A program made the position numbers and the translations under genes. Below, in pieces: positions 45,431-53,994 of a stretch of DNA of 64,000 nt. The notes below the pieces were generated by a model. The model searched no databases. It was not told the DNA's origin and worked only from the letters and a program-made list of their open reading frames with translations. Location: assembly GCF_020037125.1 (NCBI RefSeq), contig NZ_JAIQDG010000027.1, positions 105,183-169,182 of the forward strand, read 5' to 3'. Source of the DNA: Myxococcus sp. RHSTA-1-4. GTDB lineage: Bacteria > Myxococcota > Myxococcia > Myxococcales > Myxococcaceae. The stretch's first letter is position 1. Each line of letters starts with the position of its first letter.

Positions 45431-46252
45431 CTACTTCGAACCACCCTCCTCGCCGACGGCCAGGGTCGTGATGCCGCCACCCGGAGGAGGCTTCGTGCCA
45501 CCCTCCTCGCCGACGGCGAGCGTCGTGACTCCGCCGCCCGGAGGAGGCTTCGTGCCACCCTCCTCGCCGACGGCGAGCGTCGTGACTCCGCCGCCCGGAG
45601 GAGGCTTCGTCCCGCCTTCCTCGCCGAGCGCCTTGGTGGTGACTCCACCGCCCGGAGGAGGCTTCGTGCCGCCCTCTTCACCCACCGCGAGCGTCGTAAC
45701 GCCGCCACCCGGGGGAGGCTTCGTCCCACCCTCCTCGCCAAGCGCCTTCGTGGTGACACCGCCACCCGGAGGAGGCTTCGTGCCACCCTCTTCACCCACC
45801 GCGAGCGTCGTGACACCGCCGCCCGGAGGAGGCTTCGTCCCGCCTTCCTCGCCAAGCGCCTTGGTGGTGATGGGCGGCTTGGTGCCCCCCTCTTCGCCGA
45901 CGGCCATCGTCGTGATGGGCGGCTTGGTACCCCCACCCTCCTCACCGAGTGCCTTCGTCGTCACCGGAGGCTTCGTTCCGCCCTCCTCGCCGAGCGCCTT
46001 CGTCGTCACCGGAGGCTTCGTCCCGCCCTCCTCGCCAGTCGCCTGCGTCGTCACCGGAGGCTTCGTCCCGCCCTCCTCACCGAGCGCCTTCGTGGTGATG
46101 GGCGGCTTGGTGCCTCCACCCTCCTCACCGAGCGCCTTCGTGGTGATGGGTGGTTTGACACCCCCGCCCGGAGGCTTGATGCCGCCACCCCGGGTCGGTG
46201 GCTTGGGCATCTCGTACTTGATGAACGACGGCCCCTTGGAAATCTTGCTCAC
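45431..46252 (-). CDS. Multi-core graspetide precursor with 14 TTxxxxEE repeats
   Basis: The 273-residue protein has a 36-residue leader (MSKISKGPSFIKYEMPKPPT then GGGIKPPGGGVKPPI) followed by 14 cores of the form TTKALGEEGG or TTLAVGEEGG (also TTQATGEE, TTMAVGEE). TTxxxxEE is the core motif of plesiocin-type graspetides, in which an ATP-grasp ligase joins the Thr hydroxyls to the Glu side chains by ester bonds, giving a bicyclic hairpin per core. Cores 1-6 are spaced by short GGTKPPI/V linkers (15-16-residue units); cores 7-13 by GGTKPPPGGGV (19-residue units). The start is GTG 46252 with GAGGGGG six bases upstream. The ligase gene is divergent, 96 bp away. There are no cysteines and no export signal. 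Confidence 0.85.
   Translation of the reverse strand: MSKISKGPSFIKYEMPKPPTRGGGIKPPGGGVKPPITTKALGEEGGGTKPPITTKALGEEGGTKPPVTTQATGEEGGTKPPVTTKALGEEGGTKPPVTTKALGEEGGGTKPPITTMAVGEEGGTKPPITTKALGEEGGTKPPPGGGVTTLAVGEEGGTKPPPGGGVTTKALGEEGGTKPPPGGGVTTLAVGEEGGTKPPPGGGVTTKALGEEGGTKPPPGGGVTTLAVGEEGGTKPPPGGGVTTLAVGEEGGTKPPPGGGITTLAVGEEGGSK
45434..46144 (-). repeat. In-gene tandem repeats of the graspetide precursor
   Basis: Fourteen units: cores 1-6 in 45-48-bp units (46144 down to about 45869), cores 7-13 in 57-bp units, and a terminal 36-bp half unit. Synonymous differences between copies show they are not all recent, whereas the near-identical 57-bp units suggest later amplification by slippage or recombination. 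Confidence 0.85.
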
Positions 46253-46295
46253 GGAATGCCCCCTCTGCGGACACCTGGATTGTCGTCCGCCGGCC

Positions 46296-46301
46296 ATTGT
46301 A
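46296..46301 (-). promoter_or_regulatory. Candidate -10 of the graspetide precursor promoter
   Basis: Read leftward, TACAAT (five of six to consensus) lies 43 bases before the precursor GTG, with TTCCGC 16 bp further upstream as a weak -35. The ligase must be transcribed rightward from the same 96-bp spacer, so expression of both may be co-regulated here. Confidence 0.4.
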
Positions 46302-46348
46302 GTTGCCTGGAAAAGCAGCGGAACCTCTGCCCCCCTGGGGGAGTGACC

Positions 46349-47299
46349 TTGAGAATCGGCATCTTCGGTGACGGCAATGACCCGCAGTGCGCGGCGGTTG
46401 CACACGAGGCGGGAGTCCTGGGCGCGGAGGCGGTCGTCATCGACAGCGAGGCGCTCGACCACGGCTGGCCGCTGTCCATGAAGGACGACGAGACGTACTA
46501 CCTCGGGCAGCGCGTGGACGACCTGCGGGGCTTCTACCTGCGCTTCGTCCCCGCCCCCTTCGTCCCCGCCCTGGAGCACGACGGCGAGCTGGTGCTCTAC
46601 GAGGACTGGCACACCCACTTCATGCAGACCCGAGAGCGCGCCTCGTACTTCGTGGCGTGGCTGCTGAAGCTGGCCCACCAGGGCGTCTCGCTGGTCAACG
46701 GGCCGCACGCCGCCAGCGTCATGCAGTACAAGCCCTTCCAGCTCCACGCGCTGCGCAGCCTGGGAGCGCGCGTGCCGCGCACGCTCATCTCCAATGACCC
46801 GGCCGCCATCCGCGCCTTCCACGCCGAGGTGAAGGACGTCATCTTCAAGCCCATCATGGGCGGCGCCGTCACGCGGAGCCTCGACGCCGAGGCGCTGGAG
46901 CGGCTGGAGGAAGTCACCACCTCGCCCGTCATCTTCCAGGAGCGCGTCCGCGGGGACGACCTGCGCGTCATGCTGGTGGGCGACGAGGTGGTGTCGTGCG
47001 TGGCCATCGACACGCCCGAGCAGCACCTCGACTTCCGGGCGGACCCTGTCTACAGCGGTGGCAACGCGGCCTACCGCGAGGTGCCGCTGCCCGAGCCCGT
47101 GAAGCAGTTCTGCCGGAGCGCGGCGCGCGCCTGCGGCCTCACCTTCGCCGGCATCGACATCAAGCACCACGGCGACGACTACGTCTTCCTGGAGCTCAAC
47201 AGCTCGCCCATCTACCTCGACGTGGAGCTGAAGCTGGGGCACCCCATCAGCCGCGCCATCGCGAAGGCCGTGGTGGAGGGCGTGCGCGTGGCGCGGTAG
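46349..47299 (+). CDS. RimK-like ATP-grasp ligase, probable graspetide synthetase
   Basis: An ATP-grasp enzyme of about 316 residues. The N-terminal part (RIGIFGDGNDPQCAAVAHEA) is a pre-ATP-grasp fold. YKPFQLHALRSLGARVPRTL opens the central domain, VIFKPIMGGAVTRSLD supplies the ATP-binding Lys and Gly loop, IFQERVRGDDLRVMLVGDEV the hinge, and GIDIKHHGDDYVFLELNSSP the Mg ligands (E and N of ELN). This layout is shared by microviridin- and plesiocin-type macrocyclases. The start is uncertain: TTG 46349 has GGGGGAG five bases upstream; GTG 46343 is two codons longer; an ATG at 46256 would add a tail without homology. With the divergent precursor it forms a minimal two-gene graspetide cluster. 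Confidence 0.85.
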   Translation: MRIGIFGDGNDPQCAAVAHEAGVLGAEAVVIDSEALDHGWPLSMKDDETYYLGQRVDDLRGFYLRFVPAPFVPALEHDGELVLYEDWHTHFMQTRERASYFVAWLLKLAHQGVSLVNGPHAASVMQYKPFQLHALRSLGARVPRTLISNDPAAIRAFHAEVKDVIFKPIMGGAVTRSLDAEALERLEEVTTSPVIFQERVRGDDLRVMLVGDEVVSCVAIDTPEQHLDFRADPVYSGGNAAYREVPLPEPVKQFCRSAARACGLTFAGIDIKHHGDDYVFLELNSSPIYLDVELKLGHPISRAIAKAVVEGVRVAR

Positions 47300-47536
47300 A
47301 GCCCGCCCCTCGCGGCGCGATGTTCGCCACGGAGCAGCCGTGCGCCCCCGTGGCCGCCACTCCAGGACACATGCCCGCCGGAGCAATTGCGCGAACAGCG
47401 CCCCGGGTCCGAAATTGCCCTCGGAGGCAGGCAGGTGCCTCGAACCCGGGGGTGAGCCCCTGCGAGCGGCCGTCGTCCGCGGGGGCGGCCCGGCCGGGCG
47501 GAACGCGGGGGCAACGCCCCGCGAAGGAGCACGGCC

Positions 47537-49891
47537 ATGCAGACGACGTCGACCCCGAGGAACGGTCCTTCGGCGGAGGGTGGCCCGGGAATGGCCGCGC
47601 TCTCCCAGCGGGAGGCGCCCCCGGCCCTCATCCTCTGGTTCGAATCCCTGTCGCGTGGCGACACGCCCGTCGCCGGCGGCAAGGGCGCCAACCTGGGCGA
47701 GCTGACAAGAGCCGGCCTGCCCGTCCCCCGGGGCTTCGTCATCACCGCCGCCGCCTTCCGGGCCTCCATGGAGTCCGTCCGCTCCCAGTTGTCGGAGCTC
47801 TGGCACCGCATCGACCCGGATGACCCGGAGTCGCTCGCCGCGAACTCCGAGGCGCTGAAGCAGTGCGTGTGCCAGGTGGAAATCCCCGCGCCCGTGCGTG
47901 CGGCCATCCTGTCCGCCTACCGCCAGCTCGGGAAGGAGCGGGCCGTCGCCGTCCGCTCGTCCGCCACCTCCGAGGACACCGCCGCCACCTCGTTCGCCGG
48001 CATGCACGAGACGTACACCAACGTCGCCGGGGACGAGGCCGTGCTGGACCGGGTGCGCGAGTGCTGGAGCTCCGCCTACGGCCAGCGCGTGGTGGCCTAC
48101 CGCCGCAGCCAGGGCATGTCCGAGGAGCCCACCCTCGCCGTGGTGGTGCAGGAGATGGTGGACTCGTCTCGCTCGGGGGTGCTGTTCACCGTGGACCCAT
48201 CCACGGGGAACCGGGACCGGCTCGTCATCGAGGGCGCCTTCGGACTCGGCGAGGTCGTCGTCGGTGGGCAGGTGGAGCCCGACACGTACGTGGTGGACAA
48301 GCGGCGCCTGCGCATCCTGGAGGCCCGTATCGGCCACAAGGACTTCAAGATTGTCCGCGAGAGCCACGGGAAGGAGCGCCGCGTCGACCTGTCCCCCGAG
48401 GAGGCCGGGCGCCGGGTGCTGACGGACGAGGAGATACTCGAGCTGGCGCGGCTGGGGCAGCGCGTGGAGCAGCACTACGGCTCGCCCCAGGACGTGGAGT
48501 GGGCGGAGTCGGGCGGACGCATGTACCTCGTCCAGTCGCGCCCCATCACCACGCTGGTGGAGGAGGCGGTGACGCCGAAGAAGCCGGCCGAGGTGAAGGG
48601 CCCGGCGCTCGTCACGGGCCTGGGGGCTTCGCCGGGTGTCGTGTCCGGCCAGGTGCGCGTGCTGCACCGGCCCGAGGAGGGGCGGCACCTGCGGCAGGGA
48701 GAGATTCTCGTCGCGCCGATGACGTCTCCGGACTGGGTGCCCACGCTCCGCCGCTCCGCCGCCATCATCACCGACAGCGGCGGCATGACGTGCCACGCCG
48801 CCATCGTCAGCCGCGAGCTGCGCATTCCCTGCGTGGTGGGGACGCGCTCGGCCACGCGGGTGCTGCGCGACGGCGAGGACGTGACGGTGGACGGGAGCAC
48901 CGGCCAGGTCCGCGCGGGGCTGGAGGCGGCGAGGCAGGCCCCCGTGCAGGCCGCCCCGTCCCGGGCCCCCGTGGCCACGGAGCCCGAGCCGCTCGCCACC
49001 CGGCTCTACGTCAACCTGGCCATGCCCGGGCAGGCGAAGGAGGTGGCGGCGCTCCCGGTGGACGGCGTGGGGCTCTTACGCGCCGAGTTCATGCTCACCG
49101 ACGCGCTCGCGGGCGTGCACCCCAAGCGGCTGCTGGCCCTGGGCCGGCGCCAGGAGTTCGTGGACAAGCTGGCCGGCTCGCTCCTGGACATCACCCGCGC
49201 CTTCCGTCCGCGCCCCGTCATCTACCGGACGACGGACTTCCGCACCAACGAGTTCCGCGGGCTGGAGGGCGGCGCCGAGTACGAGCCCACCGAGGCCAAC
49301 CCGATGATTGGCTACCGCGGCTGCTACCGGTACCTCCGTGAGCCGGAAATCTTCCAGCTCGAGCTGGAGGTGCTCGCCCGGGTGCGCGAGGAGACGCCCA
49401 ACCTGCACGTGATGATTCCCTTCGTGCGCACGAAGTGGGAGCTGGAGGCGTGCCTGGAGGCCATGGACCGGAGCCCGCTGGGGCGGCAGCGGGGCTTGCA
49501 GCGCTGGGTGATGGCGGAGGTGCCCTCCGTCGTCTACCGCATCCCCGAGTACGCGAAGCTGGGCATCACCGGCGTGTCCATCGGCTCCAATGACTTGACG
49601 CAGCTCATGCTGGGGGTGGACCGGGACTCGGAGCTGTGCGCGGAGCTGTTCGACGAGTCGGACGCGGCGGTGCTGGACGCCATCATCCACATCATCCGGG
49701 CCAGCCGCGAGGCCGGCCTCACCGCGTCCCTCTGCGGCCAGGCGCCGTCCAACCGCCCCGAGTTCGCCGAGCACCTGGTGCGCGCGGGCATCACCTCCAT
49801 CTCCGTGGACCCGGGAGCGGTGGAGGCGGCACGGCGGGTCATCGCGGCGGCGGAGCGGCGGCTGCTGCTGGAGGCCGCGCGGGCGCGGTAG
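47537..49891 (+). CDS. ppsA: Phosphoenolpyruvate synthase-like protein
   Basis: A protein of 784 residues with the three-domain layout of PEP synthase: N-terminal ATP/pyruvate-binding domain (AGGKGANLGELTRAGLPVPRG, VRSSATSEDTAATSFAGMHE, DVEWAESGGRMYLVQSRP), swivelling phosphohistidine domain (SGGMTCHAAIVSRELRIPCV, catalytic His near 420) and C-terminal PEP-binding barrel (VGLLRAEFMLTD, TDFRTNEFRGLEGG, GVSIGSNDLTQLMLGVDRD, SLCGQAPSN). It converts pyruvate, ATP and water to PEP, AMP and phosphate in gluconeogenesis. AAGGAG precedes the ATG. The first 30 residues look disordered. It follows the ligase gene by 237 bp and a functional link is not evident. Confidence 0.92.
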   Translation: MQTTSTPRNGPSAEGGPGMAALSQREAPPALILWFESLSRGDTPVAGGKGANLGELTRAGLPVPRGFVITAAAFRASMESVRSQLSELWHRIDPDDPESLAANSEALKQCVCQVEIPAPVRAAILSAYRQLGKERAVAVRSSATSEDTAATSFAGMHETYTNVAGDEAVLDRVRECWSSAYGQRVVAYRRSQGMSEEPTLAVVVQEMVDSSRSGVLFTVDPSTGNRDRLVIEGAFGLGEVVVGGQVEPDTYVVDKRRLRILEARIGHKDFKIVRESHGKERRVDLSPEEAGRRVLTDEEILELARLGQRVEQHYGSPQDVEWAESGGRMYLVQSRPITTLVEEAVTPKKPAEVKGPALVTGLGASPGVVSGQVRVLHRPEEGRHLRQGEILVAPMTSPDWVPTLRRSAAIITDSGGMTCHAAIVSRELRIPCVVGTRSATRVLRDGEDVTVDGSTGQVRAGLEAARQAPVQAAPSRAPVATEPEPLATRLYVNLAMPGQAKEVAALPVDGVGLLRAEFMLTDALAGVHPKRLLALGRRQEFVDKLAGSLLDITRAFRPRPVIYRTTDFRTNEFRGLEGGAEYEPTEANPMIGYRGCYRYLREPEIFQLELEVLARVREETPNLHVMIPFVRTKWELEACLEAMDRSPLGRQRGLQRWVMAEVPSVVYRIPEYAKLGITGVSIGSNDLTQLMLGVDRDSELCAELFDESDAAVLDAIIHIIRASREAGLTASLCGQAPSNRPEFAEHLVRAGITSISVDPGAVEAARRVIAAAERRLLLEAARAR

Positions 49892-49919
49892 GCAGGCTCA
49901 CCTGGGGGACGGAGCTCGC

Positions 49920-51797
49920 ATGACGACGACGGCTTCAGGGAGCGCCTCCGTTGTCCGGCTCGTGCGGGTGCTCGGCAGGCTGGGGCCCGCCGCCACCGGG
50001 CTCGCCTTCCTGCTGGGGGTGGCCGGGCTGCTGGTCTGGAGCCTGGATGACGCGCGCCTCATCCGGGCCACGCTCGCGGCCTCGGTCCTCCTGCTCCTCG
50101 CGCTGGCGCTCTTCCTGGGGGTGGCCACGCGCCATGCCATCCTCCTCGCCCGGCTGGAGGACGAGGCGCTGCGCGCCAGCGAGGAGCGCTTCCGCACCGC
50201 GTTCGAGGACGCCCCCATCGGCATGGCCCTGGTCGGACTGGACGGCCGCTTCCTCAACGTGAACGGCGCCATGTGCGGCATCGTCGGCTACACGCCGAAG
50301 GAGCTCCTCGCCCGGACGTTCCAGGACATCACCTGGCCGGAGGACCTGGAAGCGGACGTGTCGAACGTGCAGCGGCTGCTCCGGGGGGAAATCAGCTCGT
50401 ACCAGTCGGAGAAGCGCTACACCCACAAGCAGGGCCACCCCGTGAGCGCCCTGCTGACGGGCTCGGTGGTACGCGACTCCCGGGGCACGCCGCTCTACCT
50501 CATCGGGCAGGTGCAGGACATCACCGAGCGCAAGCAGTTCGAGAAGGCGCTGCACTTCCTCGCCGAGGCGGGGCCGCGGCTCGCCAGCTCTCTGGACCCC
50601 CGGACGACGCTCGCCAACGTGGCACGGCTCGCCGTCCCCGCGCTGGCGGACGGCTGCGTGGTCGGCCTCCTGGACGAGCGCGGGCGGCTCCACTCCAAGG
50701 AAGGCGTGGCGGCCTCGCCGGAGCAGTCGCGGTTGCTGGACGAGATGCTCGCCTCCTACCCCAAGGACGCGTTTCGCCCGGGGAGCCTCATGGCCGGCCC
50801 GCTCCGGTCGGGCCAGTCCTCCCTGCGCACGGAGTTCACCGCGGCCGCGCTCGAGGCGATGGCCGAGGATGAGCAGCACCTGGGGCTGCTCCGCCGCCTC
50901 GCGCCCCTGTCCAGCATCGTCGTGCCCCTCCACGCCCGCGGGCGCATCCTCGGCGCGGTCATCCTCTGGACCACCGAGTCCTCAGGGCGGCGTTACGGCC
51001 CCCATGACCTGTCCCTGGCCGAGGCGCTCGCCAGCCGCGCGGCGCTCGCCATCGACAATGCCCGCCTGCACGAGAAGTCCGAGCAGGCGACGCGCACCCG
51101 CGACGAGGTGCTGCGCGTCGTCGCCCACGACCTCCGCACGCCCCTCAACGTCATCGGCCTGAGCGCCGGTACGCTGTTGAGGCGCCTGCCCGAGTCGCGG
51201 GCCACCGACACGAAACCGCTCGAGTCCATCCGCAAGGCGGTACGCCAGGCGAACCGGCTCATCCAGGACCTGCTGGACGTAGCCCGGATGGAAGCGGGCC
51301 GTCTCACGGTGGAACGCCGCCCGCTGGACGCCGCGTCACTCGTCAGGGAGGCCACCGAGCTGCACCGCGCGCTGGCGGAGGCGAAGTCCATCCAGCTCAC
51401 GGCCGACGTCCCGGAGGACGCTCCCGCCGTCTTCGCGGACCAGAACCGCGTGCTCCAGATTCTCTCCAACCTGCTCGGCAACGCGCTCAAGTTCACTCCC
51501 GAGGGCGGGCGCATCTCCGTCCGGGCCGTGGCCGAGGGAGGCCTGATGCGGTTCTCCGTGAGGGACACGGGCGTCGGGATTCCCTCGGCGGTCCTCCCCC
51601 ACCTCTTCGAGCCCTTCTGGCAGGCCCAGGCAGGGACGTCGGAGGGCGCGGGCCTGGGGCTCCCCATCGCGAAGGGCCTGGTCGAGGCCCATGGCGGCAG
51701 CTTCTGGGTGGAGAGCAGCCCCGGCCTGGGAAGCACCTTCTCCTTCACGCTCCCCACCCTGCCGCCGGCCGAGCAGCAGCTCACGTACCACGCATGA
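49920..51797 (+). CDS. Membrane PAS-GAF sensor histidine kinase
   Basis: A 625-residue kinase. Two N-terminal membrane helices (AATGLAFLLGVAGLLVW; ATLAASVLLLLALALFLGV) are followed by a PAS domain at about 85-205 (FRTAFEDAPIGMALVGLDGR, ITERKQFEKAL), a GAF domain at about 210-380 (LDPRTTLANVARLAVPALAD), the H box RVVAHDLRTPLNVIGLS (H near 402) and an ATPase domain (NLLGNALKFTPEGG, DTGVGI, GAGLGLPIAKGLVEAHGG). The GGGGACGGAG region precedes the ATG. The stop overlaps the VTT-domain gene by four bases. No response regulator is adjacent, so it is an orphan kinase. Confidence 0.92.
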   Translation: MTTTASGSASVVRLVRVLGRLGPAATGLAFLLGVAGLLVWSLDDARLIRATLAASVLLLLALALFLGVATRHAILLARLEDEALRASEERFRTAFEDAPIGMALVGLDGRFLNVNGAMCGIVGYTPKELLARTFQDITWPEDLEADVSNVQRLLRGEISSYQSEKRYTHKQGHPVSALLTGSVVRDSRGTPLYLIGQVQDITERKQFEKALHFLAEAGPRLASSLDPRTTLANVARLAVPALADGCVVGLLDERGRLHSKEGVAASPEQSRLLDEMLASYPKDAFRPGSLMAGPLRSGQSSLRTEFTAAALEAMAEDEQHLGLLRRLAPLSSIVVPLHARGRILGAVILWTTESSGRRYGPHDLSLAEALASRAALAIDNARLHEKSEQATRTRDEVLRVVAHDLRTPLNVIGLSAGTLLRRLPESRATDTKPLESIRKAVRQANRLIQDLLDVARMEAGRLTVERRPLDAASLVREATELHRALAEAKSIQLTADVPEDAPAVFADQNRVLQILSNLLGNALKFTPEGGRISVRAVAEGGLMRFSVRDTGVGIPSAVLPHLFEPFWQAQAGTSEGAGLGLPIAKGLVEAHGGSFWVESSPGLGSTFSFTLPTLPPAEQQLTYHA

Positions 51798-52534
51798 GCA
51801 GGGAGCCACCCCACAAGCACCACGGGCTCGGCACCGGGACGCATGAGCTTCCGGTCTCCTGGGGCCGGGTGCTCATGCTGGCGCTGCTGCTCGCCGGCCT
51901 CGTCGTCCTCGCCTCCTCGGAGGCGTTCCAGTCCGTCCTCCGCCGGGTCCTCTCCGCGGCCGCGCCCGTCATCTCCGAGCACCCCTTCTGGGGCGCGCTC
52001 CTCTTCATCTTCCTGTCCGCGCTGTCGGCGATGCTGGCCTTCTTCTCCAGCGCGCTGCTGATTCCGGTGGCCCTCCAAGTCTGGGGGAAGACGCTCTGCG
52101 TGCTGTTTCTCTGGGTGGGGTGGATGCTCGGGGGCGCCGCCGCCTATGGCATCGCCCGCTGGTGGGGCCGGCCCGTCATCCGCGGGCTGACCTCCACGAA
52201 GCTGCTCTCCCGCTACGAGGAGCGCATCTCCCGGCAGACCCCGCTGGGCGTGGTGTTCCTCTTCCAGCTCTCGGTCCCCTCGGAGATTCCCGGCTACGTG
52301 CTGGGCCTGGCGCGCTACGGGCTGCGGCGCTACCTGCTCGTGCTCGCGCTGGCGGAGCTGCCGTACGCGGTGGGCACCGTCTACCTGGGCGCCAGCTTCC
52401 TGGAGCAGCACACCGCCGTGCTGGTGGGGCTGGGCGTGGCGGGCATCCTCCTCGGCATCTGGGCCTTTCACGTCCTGCGCAGGCGGCTCGGGCCGACGCC
52501 CACCCATGAACGGAGAGGCCCACCGCGGGGGTAA
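51794..52534 (+). CDS. VTT/DedA-like (TVP38) membrane protein
   Basis: A protein of 246 residues with about five helices. The VTT core (FFSSALLIPVALQVWGKTLC, WMLGGAAAYGIARWWGRPVI and VVFLFQLSVPSEIPGYVLGL) follows the family pattern, including the re-entrant GGAAAYGIAR loop and a polar FQ-S-PSEI segment. Such proteins act in membrane lipid flipping or homeostasis. The start overlaps the kinase stop (ATGA), so it may report to or be regulated with the kinase. The His-rich N-terminus (PPHKHHGLG) is cytoplasmic. Confidence 0.82.
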   Translation: MSREPPHKHHGLGTGTHELPVSWGRVLMLALLLAGLVVLASSEAFQSVLRRVLSAAAPVISEHPFWGALLFIFLSALSAMLAFFSSALLIPVALQVWGKTLCVLFLWVGWMLGGAAAYGIARWWGRPVIRGLTSTKLLSRYEERISRQTPLGVVFLFQLSVPSEIPGYVLGLARYGLRRYLLVLALAELPYAVGTVYLGASFLEQHTAVLVGLGVAGILLGIWAFHVLRRRLGPTPTHERRGPPRG

Positions 52535-52587
52535 TGGCCGCCGCGGTGGGTGCCGCCCAACATCCCGCCTCCCCCCTCGGAGGCGTC

Positions 52588-53850
52588 ATGGCCCGTACGC
52601 GTTATTGGTACCCACTGCTGCTCACCCTTGGCGCCCTGGGCTGCGCCAGGGACAGGTCCCCCCCCCAGAAGGTGGAGGCGCGCCCCCAGCAGGTGCCCCC
52701 CTTGCAGGTCGCGCTCACTCCCATCGAACAGCTCGGCAGGAACATCTTCTTCGACACCAACCTGTCGGAGCCTCCAGGCCAGTCCTGCGCCGTGTGCCAC
52801 GGAGAAGAGACGGGGTGGACGGGGCCCGATGAAGAGCTCAACAAGACGGGCTCCGTGTACGAGGGCGCTGTCCCGGGCCGCTTCGGCAACCGCAAGGCCC
52901 CATCCATCGCCTACCTCGCCCGGACGCCAGTGCTGAACATGGACTCCTCGAAGCGCCCGGACTTCACCGGAGGACTCTTCTGGGACGGCCGCGCCACCGG
53001 CGAGCGCCTGGGTCCCCTGGTGGAGCAGGCGCAGGGCCCGTTCCTCAACCCGGTGGAGCAGAACCTTCCGAGCCCCGAGGCGGTGGTCAACAGGGTGTGT
53101 GTCTCGTCCTACGCGGAGCTCTTCAAGCAGGTGTTTGGCGACGTGTGCGGCGACCCGGCTCGAGCCTATGACGACATCGGCCGCGCCATCGCCGCATGGG
53201 AGTCCTCCGCCGAGGTGAACCCCTTCTCCTCCAAGTACGACGCATACCTGGCGAAGAAGGTGGACCTCACGGACCAGGAGAAGCGCGGGCTGCAGCTCTT
53301 CAAGGGCAAGGCCCGCTGCGACGCCTGCCACCCGAGCACGCCCGGTCCCCAGGGCGAGCCGCCGCTGTTCACCGACTTCACCTACGACAACCTCGGCGTC
53401 CCCCGGAACCCGGACAACCCCTGGTACGGCCAGACGGAGTTCAACCCGGCCGGGGCCGCGTGGGATGACCCGGGCCTGGGCGGCTTCCTTCGGGAGCGTC
53501 CCGAGTACCGGAGCATGGCGCGAGCCAACCTCGGCAAGTTCCGCGTCCCCAGCCTGCGCAACGCGGACAAGCGGCCCCGGCCGGACTTCGTGAAGTCCTA
53601 CGGACATAACGGCTACTTCAAGAGCCTCCAGGACGTGGTGCACTTCTACAACACGCGGGACACGCTCCCGCTGTGCGCGGGCGGCCCCCAGGAGGTCCCC
53701 GGCCGGGACTGCTGGCCCGAGCCGGAAGTGGGGCTCAACCTCAACGTGGCGGAGATGGGAGACCTCGGCCTCACCGAGGAGGAAGAGGCCGCCATCGTCG
53801 CCTTCCTCCAGACGCTCACGGACGGCTTCACGCCGCCCCCCGCGCCCTGA
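52588..53850 (+). CDS. Dihaem cytochrome c peroxidase (MauG/CcpA-like) lipoprotein
   Basis: A 420-residue lipoprotein: signal sequence ending in the lipobox LTLGALGC. Two c-type haem motifs CAVCH (near 70) and CDACH (near 250) and FDTNLSEPPGQSCAVCHGEE place it with bacterial dihaem peroxidases, which reduce H2O2 in the periplasm, or MauG-type oxidases. Other landmarks are GLFWDGRATGERLG and PSLRNADKRPRPDFVKSYGHNG. The start at 52588 has CGGAGG five bases upstream; the earlier ATG (52534) is out of context for the signal peptide. Short gaps to both neighbours, same strand. Confidence 0.9.
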   Translation: MARTRYWYPLLLTLGALGCARDRSPPQKVEARPQQVPPLQVALTPIEQLGRNIFFDTNLSEPPGQSCAVCHGEETGWTGPDEELNKTGSVYEGAVPGRFGNRKAPSIAYLARTPVLNMDSSKRPDFTGGLFWDGRATGERLGPLVEQAQGPFLNPVEQNLPSPEAVVNRVCVSSYAELFKQVFGDVCGDPARAYDDIGRAIAAWESSAEVNPFSSKYDAYLAKKVDLTDQEKRGLQLFKGKARCDACHPSTPGPQGEPPLFTDFTYDNLGVPRNPDNPWYGQTEFNPAGAAWDDPGLGGFLRERPEYRSMARANLGKFRVPSLRNADKRPRPDFVKSYGHNGYFKSLQDVVHFYNTRDTLPLCAGGPQEVPGRDCWPEPEVGLNLNVAEMGDLGLTEEEEAAIVAFLQTLTDGFTPPPAP

Positions 53851-53994
53851 ACGGCATGGCCGAGCTGTTCGAAGGGGCAGGCAGGGTCTCGCTCGTCTAC
53901 ACCCTGGTGTACCGGCGGGGGGAACCGCGCCATCCCCCTACTCCGATGACCGGGCGAGGCCCACCTTCACTCCATCACCCTGGGGGGACGCCAT

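Noticed and set aside
45434..46144. CRISPR-like direct repeats
   Set aside because: Units are contiguous, in frame and encode TTxxxxEE cores; there are no unique spacers of constant length.
47300..47536. Possible small gene or immunity/transport gene between the graspetide ligase and the PEP synthase
   Set aside because: Short frames there have no ribosome site and no recognisable motif; the spacer most likely holds the PEP-synthase promoter.
45431..48796. An uninterrupted leftward frame of 1121 codons
   Set aside because: Only its last 273 codons (the graspetide precursor) make sense. The upstream part is antisense to the ATP-grasp and PEP-synthase genes and is open because of high GC at third positions.
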